Origin: Bifidobacterium vansinderenii
GTDB lineage: Bacteria > Actinomycetota > Actinomycetes > Actinomycetales > Bifidobacteriaceae
DNA length: 64,000 bases
Assembly (NCBI RefSeq): GCF_002234915.1
Contig: NZ_NEWD01000007.1
Span: forward strand, 1 to 64,000
Direction of reading: 5' to 3'
A program made the translations under genes and the position numbers. Positions 1-9,657 of this stretch are shown here, one piece after another (the stretch's first letter is position 1; each line of letters begins with the position of its first letter). Below the pieces are notes generated by a model. The model worked only from the letters and a program-made list of their open reading frames with translations. It made no database searches and was not told the origin of the DNA.

Positions 1-2175
1 ATAATCATTGCCGTAGATGCCGGCGATGGCGGAACGGAACGCATCCACCGCGTGCGTGGCCGGCAGGAACGGATGCACGTTCTGGAAGAACTCCGGCAGC
101 ATGGCCACCGGGAACGCGCCGCCCGCACCGGTGATCTGCATCACCATGATCAGCACGCACAACGCCTTGCCCGGATTGCCGAACGACACGACCAGCGTGT
201 ACACGATGAACGCGAACACCAGCGACGTGGTCCAGCCGGTCAGCATGAACAGCATCGGATGCTCGCACTGGATCCGCAGATACGCCAGCTCGCCAAGACA
301 GGTGACGGTGCTCTGCAGCAGCGCCACGAACGCGAACACGCCGAACCTGCCCAGATACAGCTCATGCGGGCGCGGCCGGTCAAGCGTATCCATCCGCTCA
401 CGCGACACCTGCGTGAGAATGGCCAGCGACATGAGCAGCGCGCCGAGCCACATGGACAGCGCCGTATACATCGGCGCCATGGCCGAACCGAAGTTCTCCA
501 CCGTGAACACAGCATGACGGTTCACTCCCGTGGGAGACACCATCGACGCGGCCAGCGCCGCCGGATCGTCGCCAAGCGCCGTCTTCACGGCCTGCATGTC
601 ATCGCTGTCCAACGCCTTCTGAATCTTGTCGTGCAGCGTCGTCATCTTGTCGGCCGAATCGCGCAGCGTCTGCGCGGCGGCCGTGATCTTGCCATGCGCG
701 GCGGTCATGTTCGACGCGATCGAATCAGCCGAACCAGACAGGTCGTCCACCGTGGACTGCAGTCGCGTGGCCGCCTCGGTGCCGTCGCTGTACGCCGAGG
801 ACACCGACGCGGCCATGCCGTCCAGCTTCTTCTTCAGTCCGGAATCGAAGTTACGGCTCGCCTGATCCATGGCGGCGCTCGCGGCCTGCGCCTTGGCCTT
901 GGCGTCGGCGCGCGCCTGATCGGCGTTCGCCATGCCCTTGTCCACGTTGTCGGCGGTGCCGTTGAGTGCATCACGCACGGACTGCTGCTTGGCGATCGAA
1001 TCGTCCAGATCGGCGAGCGTGCGCTCCAGCGCCTGCTTGCCGGCGTCGGTCTGCGGTTCGAGGGCGGCCAGATTGCCGCGTAACGTCTGATACGAACTGA
1101 TCTGCCCGTCGAGCTTGCCGGCGAGCGCGCGCAGCTGCTTGGACGTGTCCGTGCCCTGCGTGCCGATGGCGGCCATGGCGTTGTCGATGTCGGTGGCGGC
1201 GGTCGTGTAGCTGTCCGCGCTCTGACCGAGTGCGTCGGATACGCTCTGCGCCGACGAGTTGAGCGCGTCCGAAACGCTGGCCACGCCCTGCTTCGCCTGA
1301 TCGGTGGCGGTCTGCGCGGCCTTGGCGCTGTCCGATGCCTTGCCCACCAGGTCGGACGACGAGTCGATCAGCGACTGTGCCGAGGCGATGACATCTCCGT
1401 ACTGGTCGAGGTTGTCGGCGGTGGCGTTGAGTCGTCCGGCGGTCTGCGCGATGTTCGTGTTGAGGTTGCCCACGAGCGTGGTGGCTGAGTCGCTGTCGAG
1501 TGCGTCCACGAGTTCGGAGGCGATGGTCAGTCCCACCGTGGAGATCGTGGTGTCGAACACCTCGTTGACCTGCGCCTGCACGGCGTCGGCGCCCTGACTG
1601 GTCACCTTGGGGGCGAGCGGGTTCTTCTTCTCGTTCGAATAGTAGGTGAGGCTGGCGTGTTTCACGTCGGGGGAGAACACGGTCATCATGTCGCGGCTGA
1701 ACGATTTGGGGATCACCACGGCCGCATAGTATTCGCCCGACTTGGTGCCTTCGATGGCCTCCTCGCGGCTGGTGAACACCCAGTCGAGCTGGTCGTTGGC
1801 GCGCAGTGCGGAGATCACGTTTTCGCCCACGTTCACCTTCACGGGCACCAGGTCGCTGCGGTAGCCTTCGTCGTCGTTCGCCACGGCGAACTTGAGATTG
1901 CCGGTGCTGCCGAACGGATCCCAGTTGGCCGACACGTTGAACCATGCGAACAGCGAGGGGATGGCCACCAGTCCGATCACCATGGTGACGGCGGTGATGT
2001 TGCCGAACAGTCGGCGCAGATCGCCGACGATGATGCGGCCGATGTTCTTCAGGGAGCGTATGGGCGAGTAGGCGGGTTTGGCGGGGCCTCGCCTGCCGCG
2101 GGTCGTGCGGTCCGTGCCGGTCGTGCGGTCCGTGCCGGTCGTGCGGGTCGCGCCGGTCGTGCGGTTTCGGGTCAT
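1..2175 (-). CDS. YhgE/Pip domain membrane protein, 3' end beyond window
   Basis: The frame is open from an ATG at 2175 to the window edge, so the C-terminus is missing (725 codons seen). A basic N-terminal tail rich in Thr-Gly-Arg repeats precedes a first membrane segment (about residues 45-65). A long extracytoplasmic Ala/Ser/Asp/Gln-rich coiled region follows, then several membrane helices close to the edge. This is the YhgE/Pip layout: N-terminal TM, long coiled ectodomain, C-terminal ABC-2-like membrane domain. An RBS (AAGGAGAAC) lies just upstream. The start sits only 2 bp after the stop of the upstream YhgE/Pip gene (ends at 2178), so the two are co-transcribed and probably form a pair. 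Export or cell-surface roles are known for relatives; the substrate here is unknown. Confidence 0.85.
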   Translation of the reverse strand, partial: MTRNRTTGATRTTGTDRTTGTDRTTRGRRGPAKPAYSPIRSLKNIGRIIVGDLRRLFGNITAVTMVIGLVAIPSLFAWFNVSANWDPFGSTGNLKFAVANDDEGYRSDLVPVKVNVGENVISALRANDQLDWVFTSREEAIEGTKSGEYYAAVVIPKSFSRDMMTVFSPDVKHASLTYYSNEKKNPLAPKVTSQGADAVQAQVNEVFDTTISTVGLTIASELVDALDSDSATTLVGNLNTNIAQTAGRLNATADNLDQYGDVIASAQSLIDSSSDLVGKASDSAKAAQTATDQAKQGVASVSDALNSSAQSVSDALGQSADSYTTAATDIDNAMAAIGTQGTDTSKQLRALAGKLDGQISSYQTLRGNLAALEPQTDAGKQALERTLADLDDSIAKQQSVRDALNGTADNVDKGMANADQARADAKAKAQAASAAMDQASRNFDSGLKKKLDGMAASVSSAYSDGTEAATRLQSTVDDLSGSADSIASNMTAAHGKITAAAQTLRDSADKMTTLHDKIQKALDSDDMQAVKTALGDDPAALAASMVSPTGVNRHAVFTVENFGSAMAPMYTALSMWLGALLMSLAILTQVSRERMDTLDRPRPHELYLGRFGVFAFVALLQSTVTCLGELAYLRIQCEHPMLFMLTGWTTSLVFAFIVYTLVVSFGNPGKALCVLIMVMQITGAGGAFPVAMLPEFFQNVHPFLPATHAVDAFRSAIAGIYGNDY

Positions 2176-2177
2176 CG

Positions 2178-4784
2178 TCAGTTCTCCTTGGAAGCGGTAT
2201 GGGCACCGGCATGGGCGCCGGCGTGCGCGCTGAACGCGCCGAGGTCGGGAAGGCCGAGCGGTTTCTTGTGCAGGCGCTGCTCGCGGTAGATGTTGCGCAG
2301 CGCGTCGTCGTCCATGTCGCCGAGCGCCTTCTGCCGCTGGATGCTGTCGTTGATGAATTCGATGGCCATCAGGAAGCCGATGATCAGCACGATCCAGATG
2401 ATCCACGCCATCAGGATGGCGATCTTCTCGTTCGTGGACAGCGAGAAGACGGTCAGGCAGACGGGCAGGATCACGCCGGCGATCAGCGCGCCGAGCTTGA
2501 GGCGGGGGTATGCGCGCTCGAATCGTGCGGCCCTGCGCAGGATTCCGGCGCGGAACTCCGCCGAATCGCTCAGCGCGCGCATCACCTGATTGAGCGAGTA
2601 GCGGTTGCGCACGGCGATGGGCTTGTCGCCGTTCAGCAGGTCGGTCTCCCTGAGCTGGTGCGCGAGCAGCGTGTTGAGATTGTTCAGGTACGGGCGCACG
2701 GCCATGCCGATGAGGAACGCGACGGCCGCGAACAGCGCCAGCACGCCGAGATTGCTCCAGTACTGGTGGTCGTAGAATCCGCCGATGGTTTCACGGATCG
2801 CGTTGTTGCCGTACGTGATCGGCAGCCACGGGTAGATGCGCTGGAATTCGCTTGGCATCATTTCGATCGGATACATGCCGGACGATCCGGGTATCTGCAG
2901 CACGGTGAGCACCACGCACAGTCCGCGGCCCACATGGGCGAGTGACACGCACAGCGAGTAGATGATCGCGCTGTACACCAACGCGATGAGTATCGACGTG
3001 CCGACGTAGGCGAGCGGGTCCACCGTCTGGATGCCGATGACAAGATTGCCGACCGTGGTCACGACGGCCTGCAGGCAGGCGATCAGCCCCAGCAGCATCC
3101 AGCGGCCCATGTACTTCTGGTTCGCCTTCAGTCCGCGGATGCCCTCGTCGTCCACCTCCAGGTGGAAGAGCATGGCGAGTGAGAACGCGCCGATCCATAG
3201 GGACAGGTTGGTGAACATCGGCGCCACGGCGGAACCGTACGAGTTGAGCGGGTAGATGGTCTTCGTCGTCAGCGTGGTGGGGGAGGCGACGAACTTCGCC
3301 ACGTCCTCGTCCGAGGCGCCGAACATGCTTTTGATCCGGCCGGTCGCGTCGGCGGCGGAGACCGCGTCGAGATCGGTGCCGATGGTCTTCAGCGAATCCT
3401 TGGTGCTGCCGAGCGCATCCTTGGTGGTGGTCAGTGCCTTCGCCGTCTTGTCGAGTGTGGTCTGCAATTGGTCGAGCGCCACGGTGGCCTCGTCGATGGC
3501 GGGGCTCACGCCGGCGAGCGCTCCGGAAAGCGTGGTGGCGCTGGCGGAGAACGATCCGATCGCGCTGTTGAGCCCGGTGGAGGCGTTGCCGTTGATGGCG
3601 TTCTGCGTGTTCTGCAGCGAGGTGAGCGTGTTCTGCGTGGCGGTGTTGACGCTGTTCGACGCGTTGGCGATGGCGGTGGCGCTGTTGCCCGCGTTGGTGG
3701 AGGCGGTGCCGATGGCGTCGAGTGCGCTCTGGCTGTCCTTGTTGCGCTGTTCGAGTTCGCCGATGAGCTGTTTGCCGGCGTCGGTCTGCGCGAATTCCGA
3801 GGCCTTGAGGGTTTCGATGATGTCGCGGTTCGTGTCCACGGCGGTCTGCGCGGTGCTCACCGCGGAGTCGAGGCGCTGTTGGGCGCCGAGCATGGTGCCG
3901 CTGGCCTGGCCGATGAAGGTGTTCGCGGTCTGTGCGCCTTGGGAGAGTGACTGCGACGCGTTGGCGGATGCGGCGGCGAGTCCGGTGTTGAGCGTGGTCA
4001 GACCGTTCTGCGCGTCGGAGAGCGAGGCGATGCCATTGTCGAGCGTGGTGCGCGCGTTGGCGGCCTTGGCGTCGATGGCGTTGAGTCCTGCTTTGGCCTG
4101 CTGCACCTTGGCGCTGCCTTGGTTCACCGAGTCGATGAGTTCGGTGATCTGCTGTTGCGCGTCGTCCACGCCGGCGCTGGCCTTGCTGATGCCCTCGGAG
4201 GCTTTGTCATGGGCTTCGCCGGCGTGCGCGTCCACCTGATCGGCGGCGTTCGACAGCGTGGAGACGGCCACGCGGCTCACCGTGGAAACGAACTGGCTGT
4301 TGATCTGCCGTTCGAGCGTGGTGGCGCCGGTGTCGGTGACTCGGGGTGCGGTGGCGTTGATCTTCTCGTTGACGTAGTACTCGAGCTTCGGCTGTGTGAA
4401 GTCACCGCTGGTGATGGTGAGCAGGTCGGTGGAGAAGTCCTTGGGGATGATGATGGCCGCGTAGCTGGTGCCGCTGCGCACCTCGTCGAGTGCCTGATCG
4501 CGGTCCATGAACGTCCAGCCGAGCTGGTGGTTGCTCTTGAGCGACGTCTCCACCTGATCACCGATGTCGATGCGGCCGGTGGCGTCGCTGGTCGCGCCGC
4601 GGTCCTCGTTCACCACGGCCACGCGCAGATTGCCGGTGTTGTCGTACGGATTCCAGAACGCGGCCACGTTGAACCACGAATACAGGGCGGGGATCACGCA
4701 CAGGCCGGCCACGGTGACCACGGCCATGGGGATGGCGATGATGCGCCTGATGTCTCTGACCAGTACTTGGAATGCTTGCTTCAT
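2178..4784 (-). CDS. YhgE/Pip domain membrane protein
   Basis: This 868-residue protein has an N-terminal membrane helix (about 15-35) and a YhgE-type Pip domain. A coiled-coil Ala/Ser/Thr/Asn/Gln-rich ectodomain covers roughly 190-480, and five to six membrane helices lie between about 520 and 800. The C-terminal half resembles ABC-2 type permeases. It is first in a leftward pair with the partial YhgE/Pip gene and is divergent from a TetR regulator, with a shared 237-bp promoter region holding a strong inverted repeat. That arrangement is typical of a regulator controlling an adjacent export system. The family is known (YhgE, phage infection protein); the transported substrate is not inferable. 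Confidence 0.88.
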   Translation of the reverse strand: MKQAFQVLVRDIRRIIAIPMAVVTVAGLCVIPALYSWFNVAAFWNPYDNTGNLRVAVVNEDRGATSDATGRIDIGDQVETSLKSNHQLGWTFMDRDQALDEVRSGTSYAAIIIPKDFSTDLLTITSGDFTQPKLEYYVNEKINATAPRVTDTGATTLERQINSQFVSTVSRVAVSTLSNAADQVDAHAGEAHDKASEGISKASAGVDDAQQQITELIDSVNQGSAKVQQAKAGLNAIDAKAANARTTLDNGIASLSDAQNGLTTLNTGLAAASANASQSLSQGAQTANTFIGQASGTMLGAQQRLDSAVSTAQTAVDTNRDIIETLKASEFAQTDAGKQLIGELEQRNKDSQSALDAIGTASTNAGNSATAIANASNSVNTATQNTLTSLQNTQNAINGNASTGLNSAIGSFSASATTLSGALAGVSPAIDEATVALDQLQTTLDKTAKALTTTKDALGSTKDSLKTIGTDLDAVSAADATGRIKSMFGASDEDVAKFVASPTTLTTKTIYPLNSYGSAVAPMFTNLSLWIGAFSLAMLFHLEVDDEGIRGLKANQKYMGRWMLLGLIACLQAVVTTVGNLVIGIQTVDPLAYVGTSILIALVYSAIIYSLCVSLAHVGRGLCVVLTVLQIPGSSGMYPIEMMPSEFQRIYPWLPITYGNNAIRETIGGFYDHQYWSNLGVLALFAAVAFLIGMAVRPYLNNLNTLLAHQLRETDLLNGDKPIAVRNRYSLNQVMRALSDSAEFRAGILRRAARFERAYPRLKLGALIAGVILPVCLTVFSLSTNEKIAILMAWIIWIVLIIGFLMAIEFINDSIQRQKALGDMDDDALRNIYREQRLHKKPLGLPDLGAFSAHAGAHAGAHTASKEN

Positions 4785-4862
4785 GCCGTCCTCATGCTGT
4801 TCTCGAAAATGGGTTGGCGGTGTCGGCCGGCGCGGGTCTGGTCGACGATGTTCTTAACATCT

Positions 4863-4908
4863 GTTAGTTTTACTACAGTTATATGTTATACTACAACTGT
4901 AGTCTAAC
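4863..4908. promoter_or_regulatory. candidate TetR operator in the divergent promoter region
   Basis: Perfect inverted arms CTACAGTT (4873-4880) and AACTGTAG (4895-4902) are framed by an outer pair GTTAG (4863-4867) and CTAAC (4904-4908). The DNA is AT-rich compared with its surroundings. It lies between the start of the YhgE/Pip gene (4784) and the TetR gene (5022). Position and symmetry suit the binding site of the adjacent regulator; this is inferred from sequence only. Confidence 0.6.
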
Positions 4909-5021
4909 AAACAAGCGTGTATGATGACACGATGTCGTCGAGATGGGCATGACGTTGCGGAGATAACGCGATCTCATTGCGATGACGTGATGTCGTTGAT
5001 CAGAGGAAAGCGAGAACAAGC

Positions 5022-5705
5022 ATGACGGAACATCGTCGTTCGTCGGAGAATGGCGGAACCGAGGACCGTCGAGTACGTCGCACCCGTGCCCGGCTGACCG
5101 AGGCGCTGCTCGAGCTCATGAAGGACAAGCCCATCGACCGCATCACCGTGACCGAGCTGACCGAGCGCGCCGACGTGAACCGCGTGACCTTCTACTCGCA
5201 CTACGGCAACGTGCGCGCCCTGCTCGACACCGTCATGGACGATGCGATGCGCTCCTGCCGGCACCTGATCGACGTTCATGCCGAACGAATCATTGCCGGG
5301 GACTATCTGCCGTTCGCCATCGACATCCTCACGTACTTCGACGAGCATGAGGACGAATTCTCCGTAATCGCGTCATCCGAGGGCGGTGCCCTGTTCAATC
5401 GGCTCTCAGATGACATTCGGGACGTGTGCAACCGGGTGATCGATCCGGTCTCGTTGGCGATCGGCGACGGCGGGACGATGGGGGAGTCCGAGCGCCGCCG
5501 TGCCGAGGCGATCCGCGACTACCAGTTCGACTACATCATGGGCGGCATCATGAACGTGGCGCGTAACTGGTTCGCCGGCGGGCGCAAGGAGTCGATCGCG
5601 TTCATGGCGTCGATCATCGCCTCCACCACCCACGCCGCCGGTCCCGAATCCCTGCGCCGAAACCTTCCCCTCGCCCAGACGAGGGTGGGCGAGGGCGAGG
5701 CTTAG
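5022..5705 (+). CDS. TetR/AcrR family transcriptional regulator
   Basis: The protein has 227 residues. A TetR-type helix-turn-helix lies at about residues 25-70, with the recognition-helix pattern ITVTELTERADVNRVTFYSHY followed by a variable all-helical ligand-binding domain. It is transcribed away from the two YhgE/Pip genes, so it probably represses them and itself through the inverted repeat at 4863-4908. The start is preceded by AGAGGAAAGCGAGAACAAGC, a modest RBS. The C-terminal domain resembles the TetR_C_8 type often seen beside YhgE genes. The ligand is unknown. Confidence 0.88.
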   Translation: MTEHRRSSENGGTEDRRVRRTRARLTEALLELMKDKPIDRITVTELTERADVNRVTFYSHYGNVRALLDTVMDDAMRSCRHLIDVHAERIIAGDYLPFAIDILTYFDEHEDEFSVIASSEGGALFNRLSDDIRDVCNRVIDPVSLAIGDGGTMGESERRRAEAIRDYQFDYIMGGIMNVARNWFAGGRKESIAFMASIIASTTHAAGPESLRRNLPLAQTRVGEGEA

Positions 5706-5712
5706 CGGCGCG

Positions 5713-5970
5713 CCCTCCCTCTGTCGTGGCTTCGCCCCGACATCTCCCTCCCGCGGAGGGAGAACGCCCGTATCTTTGTGCTCCCTCCGGGGGAGGGAGC
5801 TGGCGGCCGTAGGCCGTCTGAGGGAGGGCCTTGCGGGGCTTGTGGGGGTAAGTGATCTTTGCGCTCGTGTTCCCTCCCTCTGTCGTGGCTTCGCCCCGAC
5901 ATCTCCCTCCCTAGGAGGGAGCACGAAGGAGTGAGATTCTCTCTCCCCGTAAGAGGGGAGAACGAAGGAG
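5713..5970. repeat. composite hairpin repeat, CTCCCTCC type, block A1
   Basis: The block fills the gap between the TetR gene and recQ. It holds several palindromes of CTCCCTCC and GGGAGGGAG form, each followed by a small hairpin such as GGCGGCCGTAGGCCGTC and then CTGAGGGAGGG. Two copies of CCCTCCCTCTGTCGTGGC occur (from about 5713 and 5875). The right end, GGGAGAACGAAGGAG, places a good ribosome-binding site 10 bases before the recQ start. Similar blocks lie at 7924-8200 and 15342-15495. Confidence 0.8.
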
Positions 5971-5980
5971 TGTCGGTGCT

Positions 5981-7903
5981 ATGGTCGAAACCATGGCAGA
6001 CATGAACGATGCGCGGGCCGCGCTCAGGCAATACTTCGGCTACGACGGGTTCCGCCCCGGCCAGGAGCCGCTGATCGACGCGATCCTGCAGGGCCGTGAC
6101 GCGCTCGGCGTCATGCCCACCGGCGCCGGCAAGTCCATCTGCTATCAGATCCCCGCCGTCCTCATGCACGGCGTCACCATCGTCATCTCCCCACTCGTCT
6201 CGCTCATGGCCGACCAGGTCGCCGGCCTTGAGGGCAACGGCATCCACGCCGTCTGCGTCAACTCTACACAGACCCCCGAGGAACAGTCGCTCGCGCTCGC
6301 CGAAGCCCGGTCCGGCCGCTGCAAGGTCATGTACGTGGCCCCCGAACGACTCGACACCCAACGATTCGTCGAATTCGCGTCTTCACTCGACATCGCACTT
6401 GTCGCCATCGACGAGGCGCACTGCGTATCTCAATGGGGTCAGGACTTCCGCCCCGCCTATCTCGGCATCGGAGACTTCCTGAACCGGCTGCCCGACCGTC
6501 CCGTCGTCGCCGCGTTCACCGCCACCGCCACCGAACGCGTGCGCCGCGACATCGTGAACCTCGTGGGCCTTCACGACCCGCAGATCAGCGTCACCGGATT
6601 TGATCGCACCAACCTGTACTTCGACGTGATCAAGGCCGTGCCCACCGTCAAACGTCAGTGGATCGAACGCTACGTGACCGCCCGCCCCGACGAATCCGGC
6701 ATCATCTACTGCGCCACCCGCAAGGAAACCGAATCGCTCGCCGCCGACCTGCGCGCACACGGGGTGAAGGCCGTCTGCTACCACGCCGGTATGCCGCCCG
6801 AGGAGCGTCACGCCGCCCAGCGTGCGTTCGTCAACGACGAGGCGCCCGTGGTGGTGGCCACCAACGCGTTCGGCATGGGCATCGACAAGTCCAACGTGCG
6901 CTACGTGATCCACCACAACATGCCCGACAGCATCGAGGCCTACTATCAGGAGGCCGGCCGCGCCGGACGAGACGGACTCGCCTCGCGCTGCACGCTCCTG
7001 TGGAGCGACGGCGACATCGCCACCCGACGCCGGTTCATCGAAATGGAGAACGGCAACGAACGACTCACCGACGAGGAGGCGCAGGCCGTGCGCAACCGCC
7101 GTCGCGTGCTGCTCGACGGCATGATCGGTTACTGCCGCACCACCAGCTGCCTGCACCAGTACATCACGTCGTACTTCGGCGAAACCGGTACGGTAAAGTG
7201 CTCCGGCTGCTCCAACTGCGACGGCGAATTCGAGACGATCGACGTGACCGACATCGCGCGCGCCGTGAGCCGATGCGTGCACGACGTGAATCAGCGTCTC
7301 GGTGCCGGCAAGATCGTGCAGGTGCTGCGCGGATCCGACGCTCAGGAGATGCACGACTGGCGGCATCTGGACTCCGTGCCGACCTACGGCATGCTGCGCG
7401 ACGTGCCCGCCGCGCGCGTCCGCGACGTGATCTCGCAGATGACGTCCGACGGCTATCTGGCTGTGGCCGAAGGCAAGTACGCGGTGGTGGTCTTCGGGCC
7501 GCGTGCGGCCGAAACCGTGGCGCCGGACTTCACCATGACGATCAAGCAGGTGAGCCGTCCGGTTGCCGAAAACGACGGCGGCGACGGCGCGACGTATGGC
7601 GGCTCCGGAAACGGTTCGGGTGCCGCGGGCTCAAGACGTTCGCGCGGCTCGGTGCCCGCCGAACTCGACGGGGAGGACGCCGATCTGTTCGTACGGCTGC
7701 GCGAGCTGCGCACGGAGATCGCGCGAGCGGCCGGCGTGCCGCCGTACATCGTGTTCGGCGACAAGACGCTACGCGACATGTGCGTGCGCCGTCCGCACAC
7801 CGACGACGATTTCCTCGAGGTCAACGGCGTGGGCCAGAAGAAGCTCGACCAGTACGGCGAGCGCTTCCTCGCCGTGATCCGCGATTTCGAAGAAGGGGAG
7901 TGA
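5981..7903 (+). CDS. recQ: ATP-dependent DNA helicase RecQ
   Basis: This 3'-5' DNA helicase acts in recombination and replication-fork repair. Walker A MPTGAGKS lies at residues 45-52 and the DEAH box at 144-147 within IDEAHCVSQW. Helicase motifs IV-VI follow, with an arginine finger region EAGRAGRDG. A RecQ-type zinc-binding segment carries CRTTSCLHQY and CSGCSNCDG, then a winged-helix region and a C-terminal HRDC domain (about 555-635). The length of 640 residues is normal. A start at 5981 has GAAGGAG 10 bases upstream; ATG 5993 in the same frame is an alternative. That RBS is part of the end of repeat block A1. It stands alone in transcription, with repeat blocks on both sides. Confidence 0.95.
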   Translation: MVETMADMNDARAALRQYFGYDGFRPGQEPLIDAILQGRDALGVMPTGAGKSICYQIPAVLMHGVTIVISPLVSLMADQVAGLEGNGIHAVCVNSTQTPEEQSLALAEARSGRCKVMYVAPERLDTQRFVEFASSLDIALVAIDEAHCVSQWGQDFRPAYLGIGDFLNRLPDRPVVAAFTATATERVRRDIVNLVGLHDPQISVTGFDRTNLYFDVIKAVPTVKRQWIERYVTARPDESGIIYCATRKETESLAADLRAHGVKAVCYHAGMPPEERHAAQRAFVNDEAPVVVATNAFGMGIDKSNVRYVIHHNMPDSIEAYYQEAGRAGRDGLASRCTLLWSDGDIATRRRFIEMENGNERLTDEEAQAVRNRRRVLLDGMIGYCRTTSCLHQYITSYFGETGTVKCSGCSNCDGEFETIDVTDIARAVSRCVHDVNQRLGAGKIVQVLRGSDAQEMHDWRHLDSVPTYGMLRDVPAARVRDVISQMTSDGYLAVAEGKYAVVVFGPRAAETVAPDFTMTIKQVSRPVAENDGGDGATYGGSGNGSGAAGSRRSRGSVPAELDGEDADLFVRLRELRTEIARAAGVPPYIVFGDKTLRDMCVRRPHTDDDFLEVNGVGQKKLDQYGERFLAVIRDFEEGE

Positions 7904-7923
7904 GAGCACCCAATATCTTCGTT

Positions 7924-8200
7924 CTCTCTCCCAGGGAGGGAGCTGGCGGCCGTAGGCCGTCTGAGGGAGGGGTTCGGGGGCTTTCTGCTTTCGTTCCCTC
8001 CCTCTGTCGTGGCGTTCGCCCCGACATCTCCCTCCCAAGGAGGGAGAACCCCCAAAAAATGTCTTCGTGCTCCCTCCTGGGGAGGGAGCTGGCCGGCGTA
8101 GCCGGACTGAGGGAGGGGTTCGGGGGCTATCCGCTCGTGTTCCCTCCCTCTGTCGCGGCTTCGCCCCGACATCTCCCTCCCCGGGAGGGAGAACGAAGGG
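7924..8200. repeat. composite hairpin repeat, CTCCCTCC type, block A2
   Basis: Three or four palindrome-plus-hairpin units lie in tandem or inverted order between recQ and the acetyltransferase gene. The small hairpins differ between units yet remain paired: GGCGGCCGTAGGCCGTC and GGCCGGCGTAGCCGGAC are both self-complementary. The conserved parts are the CTCCCTCC/GGAGGGAG stems, the AGCTG linker and CTGAGGGAGGGGTTCGGGGGCT. No gene is seen in this stretch. Confidence 0.8.
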
Positions 8201-8239
8201 AGTACGCTATTCGACGTGGGTCAGGATGAAGGAGACTGT

Positions 8240-8842
8240 ATGACCGGAAACGACAAGCGCAGCGTGCGCGTGGCCACGATGGACGATTTCGACGCGATCC
8301 GCGCGATGTATGCGCGTGCCCGCGAGCTCATGGCGGCGAACGGCAATCCCACGCAGTGGGCCGATCGGTTCCCGCTCGATTCCACGGTGCGCAACGACAT
8401 CGAGGAGGGGCGTGCCCGTCTGCTGGTCGATCATGCGGGGGCTGACGGTGCTGATACGGTCGCTGGACACGGTGCGATCGACGGCGAGGATATATACGCC
8501 GGAACCGATGCGCCCGCCGGAGCCGAGCGTATCCTCGCCGTGTTCGTGCTGTGCCCCGGCCCGGACCCGTCGTATGCGACGATCGACGGCGCGTGGCTGG
8601 ATGACGACGACTACATGGCCGTGCATCGCGTAGCCGCCTCCGGTCTCGGCCCGCACGCCGGCCGCGACTGCCTGGACTGGGCCGTCGCGCACTACGGCAA
8701 TGTGCGCATGGACACGCATCGCAACAATCGCGCCATGCAGCACGTGATGGAATCCAGCGGATTCACCCGCTGCGGCGTGATCGAACTTGTGAACCGTGAG
8801 GGCGACGCCGAACGCTTGGCCTACCAGCGTCACGATCGCTGA
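8240..8842 (+). CDS. GNAT family N-acetyltransferase
   Basis: This 200-residue protein looks like a GCN5-related acetyltransferase. The N-terminus (VRVATMDDFDAIRAMYARAR) matches the first strand and helix of the fold. The C-terminal part (GRDCLDWAVAHYGNVRMDTH, then NNRAMQHVMESSGF) matches the acetyl-CoA-binding and substrate-side elements. The ATG at 8240 is chosen over 8216 because GAAGGAG ends 5 bases before it. It lies between recQ and luxS and is probably its own transcript. The acceptor substrate is unknown. Confidence 0.8.
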   Translation: MTGNDKRSVRVATMDDFDAIRAMYARARELMAANGNPTQWADRFPLDSTVRNDIEEGRARLLVDHAGADGADTVAGHGAIDGEDIYAGTDAPAGAERILAVFVLCPGPDPSYATIDGAWLDDDDYMAVHRVAASGLGPHAGRDCLDWAVAHYGNVRMDTHRNNRAMQHVMESSGFTRCGVIELVNREGDAERLAYQRHDR

Positions 8843-9012
8843 CGGGTCGTGCATCTGCCGGGCCGGCCGTGAACCCCGTGGAACTATAGCCGTCGATAAC
8901 CGACATGCATGACGGGGTGGTTGACTTGGCGGCCTTGGCGGACCACAGTAGGGGATGGGTTTCGTATATTCCATCGGTATTCCGCCCATCGGGAATAGAA
9001 AAAGGAGTCATC

Positions 9013-9507
9013 ATGGCAGACGAGAAGTCCGAGAAGCCGGTCGTCGAAAGCTTCCAGTTGGACCACACCAAGGTCAAGGCGCCGTACGTGCGCTACATCG
9101 ACACGGAGACCGGCCCCCACGGCGATGTGATCTCCAACTACGACCTGCGTCTGGTGCAGCCGAACGAGAACGCCATCCCGACTGGCGGCCTGCACACCAT
9201 TGAACACACCATCGCCGTGCTGCTGCGTGAACGCATTCCGGGCTACATCGACTGCTCGCCGTTCGGCTGCCGTACCGGCTTCCATCTGCTCACGTGGGGC
9301 GAGCACTCCACCGAGGACGTGGCGAAGGCGCTCAAGGAGTCGCTCGAGTTCATCGCCTACAAGGCCACGTGGGACGATGTGCCGGCCACCACGATCGAAA
9401 GCTGCGGCAACTACCGCGACCACAGCCTGTTCACGGCCAAGGAATGGTGCAAGGACATCCTGGCCAAGGGCATCAGCTCCGACCCGTTCGAGCGCAAGAT
9501 CGTCTGA
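9013..9507 (+). CDS. luxS: S-ribosylhomocysteine lyase LuxS
   Basis: LuxS cleaves S-ribosylhomocysteine to homocysteine and DPD, the precursor of autoinducer-2, in the activated methyl cycle. The 164-residue protein has the metal-binding motif HTIEH (61-65), the catalytic cysteine at about 86 in [10 protein letters not shown], and the third metal ligand Cys131 in [17 protein letters not shown] sits 5 bases before the ATG at 9013, which decides this start over the upstream in-frame ATG at 8905. A strong hairpin terminator follows at 9555-9633. Confidence 0.97.
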   Translation: MADEKSEKPVVESFQLDHTKVKAPYVRYIDTETGPHGDVISNYDLRLVQPNENAIPTGGLHTIEHTIAVLLRERIPGYIDCSPFGCRTGFHLLTWGEHSTEDVAKALKESLEFIAYKATWDDVPATTIESCGNYRDHSLFTAKEWCKDILAKGISSDPFERKIV

Positions 9508-9554
9508 GCCTGTCTGAGCCGTCTGAGTGCCGGAATCACCGGCCGAAATAGTCG

Positions 9555-9633
9555 AAATCCGCGATTCGCAGCGTCAAACGGAAGTCTTCCACCATCGGAA
9601 ACTTCCGAAAGGCGCTGTGAATCGCGGATTTTT
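9555..9633 (+). terminator. rho-independent terminator after luxS
   Basis: Arms at 9555-9573 and 9613-9631 form a 19-bp stem with one G-U pair. A nested hairpin CGGAAGT/ACTTCCG sits inside, and TTTTT closes the 3' side (9629-9633). It separates luxS from the convergent gntR-type gene that ends at 9658. Confidence 0.85.
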
Positions 9634-9657
9634 CGTTGTGGGACCGCCTTGTGGCGT

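Noticed and set aside
8843-9012. Riboswitch for S-adenosyl compounds before luxS
   Set aside because: Only a short TATTCC/GGAATA hairpin is visible; no conserved SAM or SAH riboswitch core could be traced.
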